A stretch of 64,000 nucleotides of DNA, from positions 124,001 to 188,000 of the forward strand of contig NZ_JACJUG010000009.1 in the NCBI RefSeq assembly GCF_014174515.1. Direction: 5' to 3'. Below the pieces are notes generated by a model. That model had not been told where the DNA came from and did no database searches. It saw nothing but the letters and a program-made list of their open reading frames with translations. Below, in pieces: positions 45,432 through 53,995 of this stretch. The translations under genes were made by a program, and so were the position numbers. How positions within the stretch are numbered: position 1 is the stretch's first letter; each line of letters opens with the position of its first letter. Origin of the DNA: Mitsuaria sp. WAJ17. GTDB lineage: Bacteria; Pseudomonadota; Gammaproteobacteria; Burkholderiales; Burkholderiaceae_C.

Positions 45432-45812
45432 TCAGCCGAGAGCTGCACGCATCAGGGCCAGCCCGGCGGCCGCAGCGGCCAGGGAGCCCAGCACATGGAC
45501 CAGGGTATGCACCAGGGCCAGACCGAAGTCCCCGCGCTGCAGAAGGCTCAGGGACTCGCCAGAGAAGCTGGAGAAGGTCGTCAAGCCGCCCAGAAAGCCG
45601 GTGACCAGCAGCAGCCGGGCCATCTCACTGGGCATGCGGCCGAACCACTCCAGGGCCACGCCGATCAGGAAGCCGCCCAGCACGTTGACCAGCAGCGTGC
45701 CCAGCGGAAAACCCGTCCAGCGGGCGTTGAGCCACAGGCCCGCGCCCCAGCGCGCCAGGGCGCCCGCGCTGGCGCCAACGGCCACTGCGGCGATCTGCAA
45801 GGGCAGGTTCAT
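45432..45812 (-). CDS. crcB: fluoride efflux channel CrcB (Fluc)
   Basis: A 126-residue protein with four hydrophobic helices. Signature segments are GALARWGAGLW, PLGTLLVNVLGGFLIG (the conserved Asn) and TGFLGGLTTFSSFSGE (the Phe box). It exports fluoride as an antiparallel dimer. Its ATG overlaps the moaE stop by four bases. No fluoride riboswitch is recognised upstream because it lies inside the moaE operon. Confidence 0.92.
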   Translation of the reverse strand: MNLPLQIAAVAVGASAGALARWGAGLWLNARWTGFPLGTLLVNVLGGFLIGVALEWFGRMPSEMARLLLVTGFLGGLTTFSSFSGESLSLLQRGDFGLALVHTLVHVLGSLAAAAAGLALMRAALG

Positions 45813-46309
45813 GCACCGGATGCCGCGTTGTCCGAGGCAATGCCCCATCGCGCCAGCGCGGCATCGTCCACCTCGCGGGCATCGACCCAGCGGGCGCCGT
45901 CCGGCCCATGCTCCTTCTTCCAGAACGGGGCCTGGGTCTTGAGATAGTCCATCAGGAACTCGCAGGCCTGGAAAGCCTGGCCGCGGTGGCGGGCGCTGAC
46001 GAACACGCCCACGATCTGCGCCAGCGGCGCCAGCGGGCCCACGCGGTGGATGACGCGGGCGGCGCGGATGTCGAAGCGGCGCTGGGCCTCGTCGATCATG
46101 GCCTCGATGGCGGCCTCGGTCATGCCGGGGTAGTGCTCCAGTTCCATCAGCGAGATGGCGTCAGTGCCCGGCTGGCCGGCACCGCCACGCACCGTGCCCA
46201 CAAAGCTGACCACGGCGCCCACACCGCCGTCGTCGGCGCGCAGGGCGGCGCACTCGGCGCTGAGGTCAAAGTCCCCGGTCTGGATGCGGACGCGTGCTGG
46301 CTTGCTCAT
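45809..46309 (-). CDS. moaE: molybdopterin synthase catalytic subunit MoaE
   Basis: A 166-residue protein: GAVVSFVGTVRG, LELEHYPGM-like LMELEHYPGMTEAAI, HRVGPLAPL, SARHRGQAFQAC and the KTQAPFWKKE active-site lysines. It transfers sulfur from MoaD to precursor Z in molybdenum cofactor synthesis. The ATG at 46309 lies 44 bases inside the Crp-like gene. The partner MoaD gene is not next to it in this window. Confidence 0.93.
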   Translation of the reverse strand: MSKPARVRIQTGDFDLSAECAALRADDGGVGAVVSFVGTVRGGAGQPGTDAISLMELEHYPGMTEAAIEAMIDEAQRRFDIRAARVIHRVGPLAPLAQIVGVFVSARHRGQAFQACEFLMDYLKTQAPFWKKEHGPDGARWVDAREVDDAALARWGIASDNAASGA

Positions 46310-47021
46310 GCCCCGGATTCTGCCCCAGCGCCGCCAGGGCCTGAGGCTCCAGCAGCTCGATGCCGCCGTAGCGCAGGGCGATGGCACCCTGCGCCTCCAG
46401 GGACTTCAGCGCCTTGTTCACCGTCTGACGGCTCACGCCCATCATCAGCGCCAGTTGCTCCTGGGGCAGGCGCAGGCGGCGGGGCGAGGTCCCCTCGGCT
46501 GGGGTCAGGTCTTGCTCTCCATAGCCTTGAGCCACCTGCAGAAGGCGCTTGGCCAAGCGAGCCTCCAGGGGCAGTCGGGCGATGTCCTCCAGCACCTCGA
46601 AACTCTGGCGCAGCTTGGCGCAGGCCAGGCGGGCGATGCTGCGCCAGTGCCGCGGATGCTGCTCCAGCCAGCCCACCAGGGCCGCCTCGGGCACCAGCCA
46701 CAGCCGGCTGGGGCCGTCGCTGCGCACATCGTGCGTGCGGGGCTGGCCGTCCAGCAGGGAGATCTCGCCGAACCAGTGCCCGCCCTCCAGCCATGCCAGC
46801 AGGCTCTGCGTGCCGTCGGGCTGCAGCCGCCCCACCTCCAGGGCCCCGGAGAGCACGCAGCACAGGCCGGCCGAGAGCTGGCCCTGGTGGAACAGCAGTT
46901 CGCCATCCACCAGGCTCAGGCTGTGCCCCAGCGCGCACAGGGCAGCCTGCAGTTCGGCCTCGCAGCTGGCGAACCAGCGGCTGCGGGCCAAGGCCCGGCG
47001 GTCGGCGTCATCGGGGACCAT
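46266..47021 (-). CDS. Crp/Fnr-family transcriptional regulator
   Basis: A 251-residue regulator. A cyclic-nucleotide-binding-type domain covers about 15-130 (GELLFHQGQLSAGLCCVLSG, GGHWFGEISLLDG), and a Crp-type winged HTH about 165-235 (LALMMGVSRQTVNKALKSLEAQG). There are no FNR-type cysteine clusters, so the signal is likely a nucleotide or another small ligand. The 3' end overlaps moaE by 44 bases, suggesting cotranscription with moaE and crcB, possibly autoregulated. Confidence 0.9.
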   Translation of the reverse strand: MVPDDADRRALARSRWFASCEAELQAALCALGHSLSLVDGELLFHQGQLSAGLCCVLSGALEVGRLQPDGTQSLLAWLEGGHWFGEISLLDGQPRTHDVRSDGPSRLWLVPEAALVGWLEQHPRHWRSIARLACAKLRQSFEVLEDIARLPLEARLAKRLLQVAQGYGEQDLTPAEGTSPRRLRLPQEQLALMMGVSRQTVNKALKSLEAQGAIALRYGGIELLEPQALAALGQNPGHEQASTRPHPDRGL

Positions 47022-47116
47022 GGGTTTGGGAGGGGCTCAACTGTCGAAACTTTGACAGTGCGAATGCTCGCCGCTGCCTAAGCTGGTGGATATCAAGACA
47101 AACGTGGAGACCCGCC

Positions 47117-47662
47117 ATGGCCAGCCCCTTGCGCCCCGCCCTGGACCTGATGGCCCAGTACGCCGCCTACCACCGTGACCGCCGCAACATCGCCACGCAC
47201 TTCGTGGGCATTCCCCTGATCGTCTTCGCCATTGGCGTGCTGCTGGCGCGCTTCCCGCTGGAGGTGGCGGGCCTGCAGGCCAATGCCGCCTGGCTGCTGT
47301 GCTTCGTGAGCGCCCTTTGGTACCTCACGCGGGGAGCCCTCGCGCTGGGCCTGGCCACGGTCGCGGTCAACAGCCTGCTGATGGCTCTGGCCACGCCCTT
47401 GGCGCAAGGCTCAACGACCGCCTGGTTGACGGTGGGCGTGGGCAGCTTCGTGGTGGGCTGGATCATCCAGTTCATCGGCCACTACTACGAGGGCCGCAAG
47501 CCGGCCTTCGTGGACGACCTGGTGGGCCTGCTGGTGGGGCCCATGTTCGTGGTCGGCGAAGTGCTGTTCGCGCTGGGCTGGGGCAAGGACATGCTCCAGG
47601 CCATCGAGGCTCGCGTCGGCCCAACGCATCTGCGTGACCTGAAGGCCACGCAGCACGGCTGA
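47117..47662 (+). CDS. Mpo1/DUF962-family membrane protein
   Basis: A 181-residue protein with four to five hydrophobic helices. The conserved histidines are present in YHRDRRNIATHFVGIPLIVFA and WIIQFIGHYYEGRKPAF. Yeast Mpo1, of the same family, is an Fe(II) dioxygenase that shortens 2-hydroxy fatty acids; the bacterial role is unproven. GGAG before the ATG supports the start. It is divergent from the Crp-like gene and ends three bases from the nitroreductase gene. Confidence 0.85.
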   Translation: MASPLRPALDLMAQYAAYHRDRRNIATHFVGIPLIVFAIGVLLARFPLEVAGLQANAAWLLCFVSALWYLTRGALALGLATVAVNSLLMALATPLAQGSTTAWLTVGVGSFVVGWIIQFIGHYYEGRKPAFVDDLVGLLVGPMFVVGEVLFALGWGKDMLQAIEARVGPTHLRDLKATQHG

Positions 47663-47665
47663 GGC

Positions 47666-48247
47666 TCAGCCCTCCCCGGGCCAGCGCTGCAGCACCGCGC
47701 CGACCGCCGGCTTGCGCGAGGCGCGCCCGGCCTTGAGGGGCGTGCCCAGGGCGATCCAGCCCAGCAGCGTCTCGCCGGGCTCGCAGAAGGCGGCCACGAT
47801 GTCGGCATCGCGCACCTTGGCACCGGACAGCATCTTGGCGCCATAGCCCAGCAGATGGGCCGCATTGAGGAAATTGGCCAGGGCACCGCCCACGCAGGCC
47901 CATTGCTCGTGCGCTGGGACTTGCGGGTGCCCCATGTCGATGCGGGCCACCAGGGCCACCGTCACCGGCGGGCGCAGGGCACGCTCGGCGTCCAGGGCAG
48001 CGCCGGCCTCGTCCTTGCCTGCCTTGCGCGCGGCCGCGGCAAAGAGGGCTGCCATGCGCAGGCGCGCCTCGCCGCCTACCCACTTGAAGCGAAAGGGCAC
48101 GAGCTCGCCGTGATCCGGCCCGCGCAGGGCGGCGGCCACCATCTGCTGCAGCTGCGCCTCGCCCGGCCCCGGCTCCGCCAGGTGCTTGGGGCCTACGGAA
48201 TGCCGTTCCAGCAGGGTCTGCAGCAGCTCGGGTCCGGGCGTGTTCAT
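47666..48247 (-). CDS. nitroreductase family protein (YdjA-like)
   Basis: A 193-residue FMN-binding nitroreductase-fold protein: RHSVGPKHLAEPGPGEAQL at the start, LRGPDHGELVPFRF, then CVGGALANFLNAAHLLGYG and the GWIALGTP end. It resembles E. coli YdjA, a small NAD(P)H-dependent reductase of unknown substrate. It follows the mrp/apbC gene by four bases, so it is in the same operon. Confidence 0.88.
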   Translation of the reverse strand: MNTPGPELLQTLLERHSVGPKHLAEPGPGEAQLQQMVAAALRGPDHGELVPFRFKWVGGEARLRMAALFAAAARKAGKDEAGAALDAERALRPPVTVALVARIDMGHPQVPAHEQWACVGGALANFLNAAHLLGYGAKMLSGAKVRDADIVAAFCEPGETLLGWIALGTPLKAGRASRKPAVGAVLQRWPGEG

Positions 48248-48251
48248 GGCC

Positions 48252-49346
48252 TCAGCTGTTCTTGGAAATGGTGATGGTGGGGAATCTGGCCGAGTAGTCC
48301 TTGGCCTGCCCCGCGATCTGCGCAGCCACCCGTCGGGCGATGTCACGGTAGCGCTGGGCGATCTCGCCCTCGGGCTCGGCCACCACGCTGGGCCGGCCAG
48401 CATCGGCCTGCTCGCGGATGGACAGGGCCAGTGGCAGGCCGCCCAGGTACTTGAGCCCGTACTGCGCGGCCATCTTCTGGCCGCCCTCGGCGCCGAAAAT
48501 GTGTTCGGCATGGCCGCAGTTCGTGCAGACGTGCACCGCCATGTTCTCGACCAGGCCCAGGATGGGCACGCCCACCTTCTCGAACATCTTGAGGCCCTTC
48601 TTGGCGTCAATCAGGGCGATGTCCTGGGGCGTGGTCACGATGACGGCGCCCGTCACCGGCACGCGCTGCGACAGGGTCAGCTGGATGTCACCGGTGCCTG
48701 GGGGCATGTCGATGATGAGGTAGTCCAGGTCCTGCCAGTTCGTCTGACGCAGCAGCTGGTCCAGGGCCTGCGTGGCCATGGGACCGCGCCAGACCATGGC
48801 CTGGTCCTCGGCCACCAGGAATCCGATGGACATCAGCTGCACGCCATGGGCCTGCATGGGCTCCATGGTCTTGCCGTCTCTGGACTCGGGCTGGCCGCTT
48901 GCGCCCATCATCAGGGGCTGGCTGGGGCCGTAGATGTCGGCGTCCAGCAGGCCGACCCTGGCGCCTTCCGCGGCCAGAGCCAGGGCCAGGTTGGCGGCCG
49001 TGGTGCTCTTGCCTACGCCGCCCTTGCCGGAGGCCACGGCCACGATGTTCTTGACGCCAGGCAGCAACTGCACGCCGCGTTGCACGGCATGGGCCTGCAC
49101 ACGGGTGCTGATGCGGATGTCCACGCGGGCGATGCCCGCCACGCTGCGGGCTGCCGCGTCGAGCGCCTCGCGTAGGGCGCCGTGCAGGCCTGCGGCCGGG
49201 TAGCCCATCTCCAGCTCGAAGCTCAGGGCATCGCCCTCGATGCGCAGCTGCTTGATCTGCTTGCTGCTGACGAAATCCTGCTGGGTGACTGGATCGACGA
49301 CGCGCTGCAGGGCCTGCAGCACCAGGGCTTCTTGGTTCATGCTCAT
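48252..49346 (-). CDS. apbC: Mrp/ApbC/NBP35-type iron-sulfur cluster carrier ATPase
   Basis: A 364-residue protein. An N-terminal MIP18/DUF59 domain (residues about 1-90) precedes a deviant-Walker P-loop ATPase (VASGKGGVGKSTTAANLALAL) with DADIYGPSQP and DMPPGTGDIQL. The cluster-binding CxxC is VCTNCGH. It carries Fe-S clusters to apo-proteins. The ATG at 49346 is preferred; 49340 is possible. Operon with the nitroreductase. Confidence 0.95.
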   Translation of the reverse strand: MSMNQEALVLQALQRVVDPVTQQDFVSSKQIKQLRIEGDALSFELEMGYPAAGLHGALREALDAAARSVAGIARVDIRISTRVQAHAVQRGVQLLPGVKNIVAVASGKGGVGKSTTAANLALALAAEGARVGLLDADIYGPSQPLMMGASGQPESRDGKTMEPMQAHGVQLMSIGFLVAEDQAMVWRGPMATQALDQLLRQTNWQDLDYLIIDMPPGTGDIQLTLSQRVPVTGAVIVTTPQDIALIDAKKGLKMFEKVGVPILGLVENMAVHVCTNCGHAEHIFGAEGGQKMAAQYGLKYLGGLPLALSIREQADAGRPSVVAEPEGEIAQRYRDIARRVAAQIAGQAKDYSARFPTITISKNS

Positions 49347-49437
49347 GGGGATCTCTCGCAAGCCGCGCAGTCTAGCCCAGGGCCCTCGCGGGCACGGGCA
49401 TAGGCCCGCGCCAAGCAGGGTCGGCGCCGGGACCTGT

Positions 49438-50052
49438 TCAGCGGCTGCTGCGTGCCAGCATCAGGCCGAAGCCGATGAAGACCATCCCGCTGCCACGCTG
49501 GAACCAGCGCCGGCCGCGCGCCGAGCCCAGGAATTGCCGCACCGACTGGGCGGCCCAGGCATAGAGGCTGTGGATGACCAGCACCAGGCCCGCATAGCTG
49601 AGCACCAGAAGGAGCAACTGCGGCCCCGCGGCGTGGGCGGAGTCCACGAATTGAGGCAGGATGGAGAGGAAGAAGACGATGGCCTTGGGGTTGGTGAACT
49701 GCAGCATCAGGCCTTCAAGGAAGCGGCGGCGCGGGCTCAGCACCGGCGCCCCGGCCTCGTCCGCCCAGTCCTGCGCGGGGGCCCGCCAGAGCTTGATGCC
49801 CAGCCACACCAGGTAGGCCGCGCCCAGCAGCTTGATCACGGTGAAGGCCAGGGGCGACTGCGCCAGCAGCAGACCCAGGCTGGTGGCCGAGAGGCCCGCC
49901 ACCACGGCCGCACCCGCCGCCACGCCGGCGATGCCAGGCAGACTGCCACGCCAGCCCAGGCGCAGGGCATTGTTGAGCGAGAGCATCACGCCGGGACCGG
50001 GGCTGGCCACCGTTGCGGTGGCCACCAGCAAAAAGAGTAGGTACAGCTTCAT
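49438..50052 (-). CDS. LysE/RhtB family amino-acid exporter
   Basis: A 204-residue protein with six hydrophobic helices. The conserved ASPGPGVMLSLNNALRLGWR and GAAYLVWLGIKLWR, and FTNPKAIVFFLSILPQF, define the LysE/RhtB family. It should export an amino acid or a derivative from the cytoplasm. It follows the glycosyltransferase gene by 19 bases on the same strand. Confidence 0.9.
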   Translation of the reverse strand: MKLYLLFLLVATATVASPGPGVMLSLNNALRLGWRGSLPGIAGVAAGAAVVAGLSATSLGLLLAQSPLAFTVIKLLGAAYLVWLGIKLWRAPAQDWADEAGAPVLSPRRRFLEGLMLQFTNPKAIVFFLSILPQFVDSAHAAGPQLLLLVLSYAGLVLVIHSLYAWAAQSVRQFLGSARGRRWFQRGSGMVFIGFGLMLARSSR

Positions 50053-50071
50053 GCCGCCATGCTAGCGGCGG

Positions 50072-51661
50072 TCAGTTCACCGGACAGAGGCCCGGCTTCT
50101 CCGGCGCCACGATGGACCACTCCACCTGCAGGCGCGGCCCGGTGCCACGCCGGGTCCAGGGCAGGTCGATGCGACCCTGAGCATAGGCCTGCTCGCGCAG
50201 GTCGTTCACGGCAGGGGGCAACTGGCCCAGGTCGCGCACGTCGATGACAAGCATGGCACCGCACTGGCGGAGCATCTCGGGCTTCACCCAGGGCGATTTC
50301 TGCGGATCGGCATCCAGGAAGACCAGCGGATGGGTGGGCGCATGCACCGAGACATTGCCCGCCAGCCAGGTCTCGCCCACCAGGATGTTCAAGGGGCCGG
50401 GCTGGTGCTTGCGCCAGACGGTGTCCACCTGCGCGGCCAGGTTCTGGGCCGGAAAGTTGGCGCGGGCCGGGCGATCCCTGAGGTCCACCAGCCAGCCATT
50501 GGCCAGGGCCTGGCTCAGGGCCATCAGCAGCTCCAAGCCCACAGCGATGCCCAGGGCCGTGCGCACCAGGCGGTTGGGCTCGTAGACCGGAACGAAGCGC
50601 ATCAGCCACAAGCCCAGCACCACGAAGAAGGTGGCGGCCCAGGCCGAGCCCAGCTTGACACCGGCCACGCCCAGCAGGGATGTCAGCAGCACCGGCCCGA
50701 GGGCCATGAAGCTGATGAAGCGCACCTCCGGACGCACGGGTGACTCGACGCCGGGCCAGCGCGCCTGCCTGCGCAGCAGCCAGGCCATCAGGCCGGTGGC
50801 CAGCAGCAGGGGCAACGCACGGCCGAACTGGATCACCGCGAAATTCAGCAGGCGGCCCCAGTGGCCCAGTTGCGAGGCGTCATTCTCGCCATTGACCGCC
50901 TTGCTGACGTAGCCCAGGGTCGGCGCACCCTCGCGCAGCAGCCATTGCACATGCGGAGCGAAGAGCACCGCGGCCACCAGCAAGGCAAGACCTGCCCCCA
51001 GCCAGGGGCGCAGCCGGCGCATGCGCAGGTCCTGGATCATCCACAGGCCCAGCACGGCCAGCCAGATCAGGGCGCTGTACTTGGTCAACATGCAAAGGGC
51101 CGCGGCCAGGCCGGCCAGCAGCCAGCGCCACCAGCCGCCCTCGCGCACCGCCAGCAGGCCGGTCCACAGCAGCAGGGCCACGGGCATCAGCTGCACCGTG
51201 TTGTGGTTGGCCATGATGCCGTGGATGCCGTGGTAGATCAGCAGACTGCTCAGCAGCACCGCACTGAGCGAGCGCGCCGGCGACATCACCAGCAGGCCGA
51301 TGCGCCAGACCATGTAGAGCATCAACACCACGCTCAGCTGCGCAGCGAAGAAGGTCACCCAGATCTGCTTGCCCAGCAGGGAGGTCCAGAAGCTCAGCCA
51401 CCAGGTGGGAAACGGCGGGTGCTTGTAGTAGCCCCACTGCAGGGACTGCTGCCAGACCAACTGCTCGATATTGTCCCAGGGCGGGGCGCGGTGCGTCAGC
51501 GCGGAGCTGACGACCCAAAGCAGAGCATGGAAGACGAGGAAGGCGACGAGCAGGCGGCCGGCATCGCGGCGGCTGTGCATGTCCAGGGTCCAGGGGCCCA
51601 GGCGCAGGCCGGCGCTGCGCGGCGGCGCGCCCCGGCTGATCGTGTCCTTGCTGCTGTCCAT
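50072..51661 (-). CDS. ArnT/PMT-like glycosyltransferase, family 39/83 type
   Basis: A 529-residue membrane protein with about ten to twelve hydrophobic helices. The first large loop holds PPWDNIEQLVWQQSLQWGYYKHPPFPTWW, the acidic/His-Pro-Pro signature of polyprenyl-phosphate-sugar glycosyltransferases that modify lipid A or other envelope glycans on the periplasmic side. The C-terminal 120 residues are a periplasmic domain. The ATG at 51661 is preferred to a TTG at 51712. The acceptor cannot be told from sequence. Confidence 0.82.
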   Translation of the reverse strand: MDSSKDTISRGAPPRSAGLRLGPWTLDMHSRRDAGRLLVAFLVFHALLWVVSSALTHRAPPWDNIEQLVWQQSLQWGYYKHPPFPTWWLSFWTSLLGKQIWVTFFAAQLSVVLMLYMVWRIGLLVMSPARSLSAVLLSSLLIYHGIHGIMANHNTVQLMPVALLLWTGLLAVREGGWWRWLLAGLAAALCMLTKYSALIWLAVLGLWMIQDLRMRRLRPWLGAGLALLVAAVLFAPHVQWLLREGAPTLGYVSKAVNGENDASQLGHWGRLLNFAVIQFGRALPLLLATGLMAWLLRRQARWPGVESPVRPEVRFISFMALGPVLLTSLLGVAGVKLGSAWAATFFVVLGLWLMRFVPVYEPNRLVRTALGIAVGLELLMALSQALANGWLVDLRDRPARANFPAQNLAAQVDTVWRKHQPGPLNILVGETWLAGNVSVHAPTHPLVFLDADPQKSPWVKPEMLRQCGAMLVIDVRDLGQLPPAVNDLREQAYAQGRIDLPWTRRGTGPRLQVEWSIVAPEKPGLCPVN

Positions 51662-51912
51662 GCCCCTGCTGCTCTCAAGATCGCTGCTGCGACCGGAATT
51701 GGGCGCAGACAAAGCCTTGCATGATACTGAAACAATTCTTCACAACCGCACATTGGTGCGGAGGGCAGGCCTTGCGATGCGTACAAGCGTGCATTGCACA
51801 CGAGCGCCTGTGGGCACGCTCGCGGCGCGGTCTCGGCTCGCTCTCAACCCCCTCTCGGCAGCGAGGTCGATGCACACCGGAGGGCCGGCAACAGCAAAGC
51901 GTCGGGGCAAAC

Positions 51913-51941
51913 AAAAAGGGACTCGCCTTTCGACGAGTCCC
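51913..51941 (-). terminator. Rho-independent terminator of the tRNA-Lys array
   Basis: On the minus strand GGGACTCG and CGAGTCCC (plus coordinates 51918-51925 and 51934-51941) form an eight-base-pair stem with an eight-base loop, followed by TTTTTGTTT. It lies 10 bases beyond the last tRNA-Lys. The rest of 51662-51912 shows no gene. Confidence 0.9.
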
Positions 51942-51950
51942 TGTCTGTTT

Positions 51951-52026
51951 TGGTGGGCCCTGTAGGATTCGAACCTACGACCAACGGATTAAGAGTCCGC
52001 TGCTCTACCAACTGAGCTAAGAGCCC
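51951..52026 (-). tRNA. tRNA-Lys (anticodon CTT), copy 1
   Basis: A 76-base cloverleaf on the minus strand. Acceptor GGGCTCT pairs with AGGGCCC; the anticodon loop CTCTTAA gives CTT; the T arm TAGGTTCGAATCCTA is intact and CCA is encoded. The sequence is identical to the copy at 52072-52147. Confidence 0.95.
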
Positions 52027-52071
52027 GCTTTTTCTCACTTATCGACTTCGATCACGCCGGCCAAGAAAACT

Positions 52072-52147
52072 TGGTGGGCCCTGTAGGATTCGAACCTACG
52101 ACCAACGGATTAAGAGTCCGCTGCTCTACCAACTGAGCTAAGAGCCC
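52072..52147 (-). tRNA. tRNA-Lys (anticodon CTT), copy 2
   Basis: Identical over all 76 bases to the copy at 51951-52026, with 45 bases between them. Both read AAG codons, the main lysine codon in a GC-rich genome. Confidence 0.95.
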
Positions 52148-52168
52148 GTGATCGAAACCGACCGAAAC

Positions 52169-52244
52169 TGGTGGGTTGTGCAGGATTCGAACCTGCGACC
52201 AACGGATTAAAAGTCCGCTGCTCTACCGACTGAGCTAACAACCC
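52169..52244 (-). tRNA. tRNA-Lys (anticodon TTT)
   Basis: A 76-base cloverleaf. Acceptor GGGTTGT pairs with ACAACCC; the anticodon loop CTTTTAA gives TTT; CCA is encoded. It is the first gene of the three-tRNA array on the minus strand, and differs from the CTT copies mainly in the acceptor and T stems. Confidence 0.95.
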
Positions 52245-52325
52245 GAGCCTTCTTGAGCTACGGCTGTCTTGGCAGTCAGCTACCTTGAGCTTTTTGCTTT
52301 GACTGCTGTACTCATCAGCAGAGCC

Positions 52326-53138
52326 TCAGATTATAGAAGCAGTTTTTTGGACTTCGCAAGAGGTTTGCAAAAATTCTTTCACCAACTCGGCCGCCGCGCT
52401 CATCCCGAAGGCCGCGGTAACCATGACGCTGGAGCCATAGCCCGCGCAGTTGAGGCTGCCGTCCACCTCGCAGCTCGCTTCAGGCCGCTGCACGGCCTCG
52501 CGCGAAAACACGCAGCGCACGCCCATCGTGCCCTGGCGCGCCAGGCCGTGCTCCTTGCGCAGGCGCTGGCGCAGGCTGGCCAGGAGCGGGTCGTGAGTCG
52601 TGAGGGCCAGGTCTTGCACCTCCAGCAGGTGCGAGGCCCGCTTGCCGCCCGCAGCGCCCACTGTCACGAAGCAATGGCCCGTCTGCCGCGCCCAGGCGGC
52701 CAGCGTGGCCTTGGCGCGCACCTGGTCGCAGGCATCGATCAGGCCGTCGATGGAGCGGCCCTGCAGCAGCGCCGGCCAGTTGCCGGGCTCGACGAATTCC
52801 TCGATGCCACACACCTGGCAGTCCGGATGGATGTCGCGGATGCGCTCGCGCAGAGCGTCGATCTTGGCCATGCCCAGCGTGCTGCCCAGGGCCTGGATCT
52901 GGCGGTTGATATTGGACTCGGCCACCTGGTCCAGGTCGATCAGTACCAGTTCGGCCACGCCGCTGCGCGCCAGGGCCTCGACCGCCCAGGAGCCCACGCC
53001 GCCCACGCCCACCACGGCAAAACGCGCGCCGCGCAGGCGGAGGTAGTCGCGTTCGCCGTAGAGGCGGCGCAGGCCGCCGAAGCGGCGCTCGCTGTCATGG
53101 TCCGCAAGGGAAGGGACGAGCTCGTTCATGGCGCTCAT
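52326..53138 (-). CDS. tcdA: tRNA threonylcarbamoyladenosine dehydratase TcdA (CsdL)
   Basis: A 270-residue E1-like ATP-dependent enzyme: FGGLRRLYGERDYLRLRGAR, nucleotide motif VVGVGGVGSWAVEALARSG, LIDLDQVAESNINRQIQALGSTLG and the GSLNCAGYGSSVMVTAAFG end. It dehydrates t6A37 of tRNA to the cyclic form (ct6A). Length is typical. The start may be at 53138 or 53129. It is the last gene of the yebC-to-tcdA string, past a terminator at 53149-53179. Confidence 0.93.
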   Translation of the reverse strand: MSAMNELVPSLADHDSERRFGGLRRLYGERDYLRLRGARFAVVGVGGVGSWAVEALARSGVAELVLIDLDQVAESNINRQIQALGSTLGMAKIDALRERIRDIHPDCQVCGIEEFVEPGNWPALLQGRSIDGLIDACDQVRAKATLAAWARQTGHCFVTVGAAGGKRASHLLEVQDLALTTHDPLLASLRQRLRKEHGLARQGTMGVRCVFSREAVQRPEASCEVDGSLNCAGYGSSVMVTAAFGMSAAAELVKEFLQTSCEVQKTASII

Positions 53139-53148
53139 GGTGACACAT

Positions 53149-53179
53149 CAGAAAAGCGAAACCCCGCATGGCGCGGGGT
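53149..53179 (-). terminator. terminator after cpoB
   Basis: ACCCCGC (53161-53167) and GCGGGGT (53173-53179) form a seven-base-pair stem with a five-base loop. On the minus strand it is followed by TTCGCTTTTC, a weak T tract. It lies 27 bases after the cpoB stop and just before the tcdA start, so tcdA may have its own promoter or be reached by read-through. Confidence 0.6.
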
Positions 53180-53205
53180 CCGGAACAACGGGGGCAGGTC
53201 TTGCC

Positions 53206-53994
53206 CTACTTGAGCGCCTTGAGCCGCTCCTTGGCGGCCTGCGCGGCTTCGGTGCCCGGATAGGCCTTGACCAGGTCTTCCAGGCTGCGCTTGGCGGACT
53301 TCAGGTCCTTGAGCTCGATCTGGCAGTTGGCCAGGGCCAGCAGTGCCTCGGCCGCGCGCGGGTGCTCGGGATTGGCCACGATCAGCGACTTGAAGCTGGC
53401 GATGGCGTCCTTGTAGTCGCGCTTGCCGTACTGGGCGTTGCCCAGCCAGAAGCGGGCGGAGTCCGCATAGCCGCTGGCGGGATAGCGCTTCAGGAAGGCA
53501 TTGAAGCCGCCGACGGCCTCGGCGAAGTCGCCCTTGCGCACGGCGCCGATGGCGGCTTCGTACTGGCGGCGCTCCTCGGGCTCGACATTGAACTCCCTGC
53601 CGTCCAGGCTGACCTTCTGCGGCTCCAGCGGCTTCAGGCGGGAGTCCAGGTTCTGGGCCTGGTCGCTGACACGGCGCTGGGTCTCGGCCAGGTCGCGCGC
53701 CAGCTGTTCGTTCTGCCCGCGCAGCTTCGCGATCTCGGCGCGCAGGGCTTCAATCTGGGCGCTGAGGTCCAGCAGGCTGCGGCTCTGGGCCGACTGCTGG
53801 TCCTGCGCTTGAGCGGCCAGCTGCTCCAGGCGGGAACGCTGGGCGTCCTCCACCTGCTGCAGCTTGGCCCGCAGATCCAGGATGGCCTTGCGGGCCTCGT
53901 CATCCTCGAACAGGCCGGCACGGGCCGGTTGGCTCAGGGCCAGGGTCGCGACGACCAGGGCCAGGGCACTCAGACGGGGTCGCAAGGCCAGCAT
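53206..53994 (-). CDS. cpoB: Tol-Pal system protein CpoB (YbgF)
   Basis: A 262-residue periplasmic protein. It has a signal peptide (LALVVATLALSQPARA), a coiled-coil trimerisation segment at about 35-120 (rich in Gln/Leu/Glu), and three TPR-like repeats at the C-terminus (YPASGYADSARFWLGNAQYG, ANPEHPRAAEALLALANCQ). CpoB links outer-membrane constriction by Tol-Pal to peptidoglycan synthesis at division. It begins one base after the pal stop. Confidence 0.92.
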   Translation of the reverse strand: MLALRPRLSALALVVATLALSQPARAGLFEDDEARKAILDLRAKLQQVEDAQRSRLEQLAAQAQDQQSAQSRSLLDLSAQIEALRAEIAKLRGQNEQLARDLAETQRRVSDQAQNLDSRLKPLEPQKVSLDGREFNVEPEERRQYEAAIGAVRKGDFAEAVGGFNAFLKRYPASGYADSARFWLGNAQYGKRDYKDAIASFKSLIVANPEHPRAAEALLALANCQIELKDLKSAKRSLEDLVKAYPGTEAAQAAKERLKALK

Positions 53995-53995
53995 C

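Noticed and set aside
45432..45812. fluoride riboswitch before crcB
   Set aside because: The crcB start lies inside the moaE stop, leaving no room for a leader, and no matching structure was seen.
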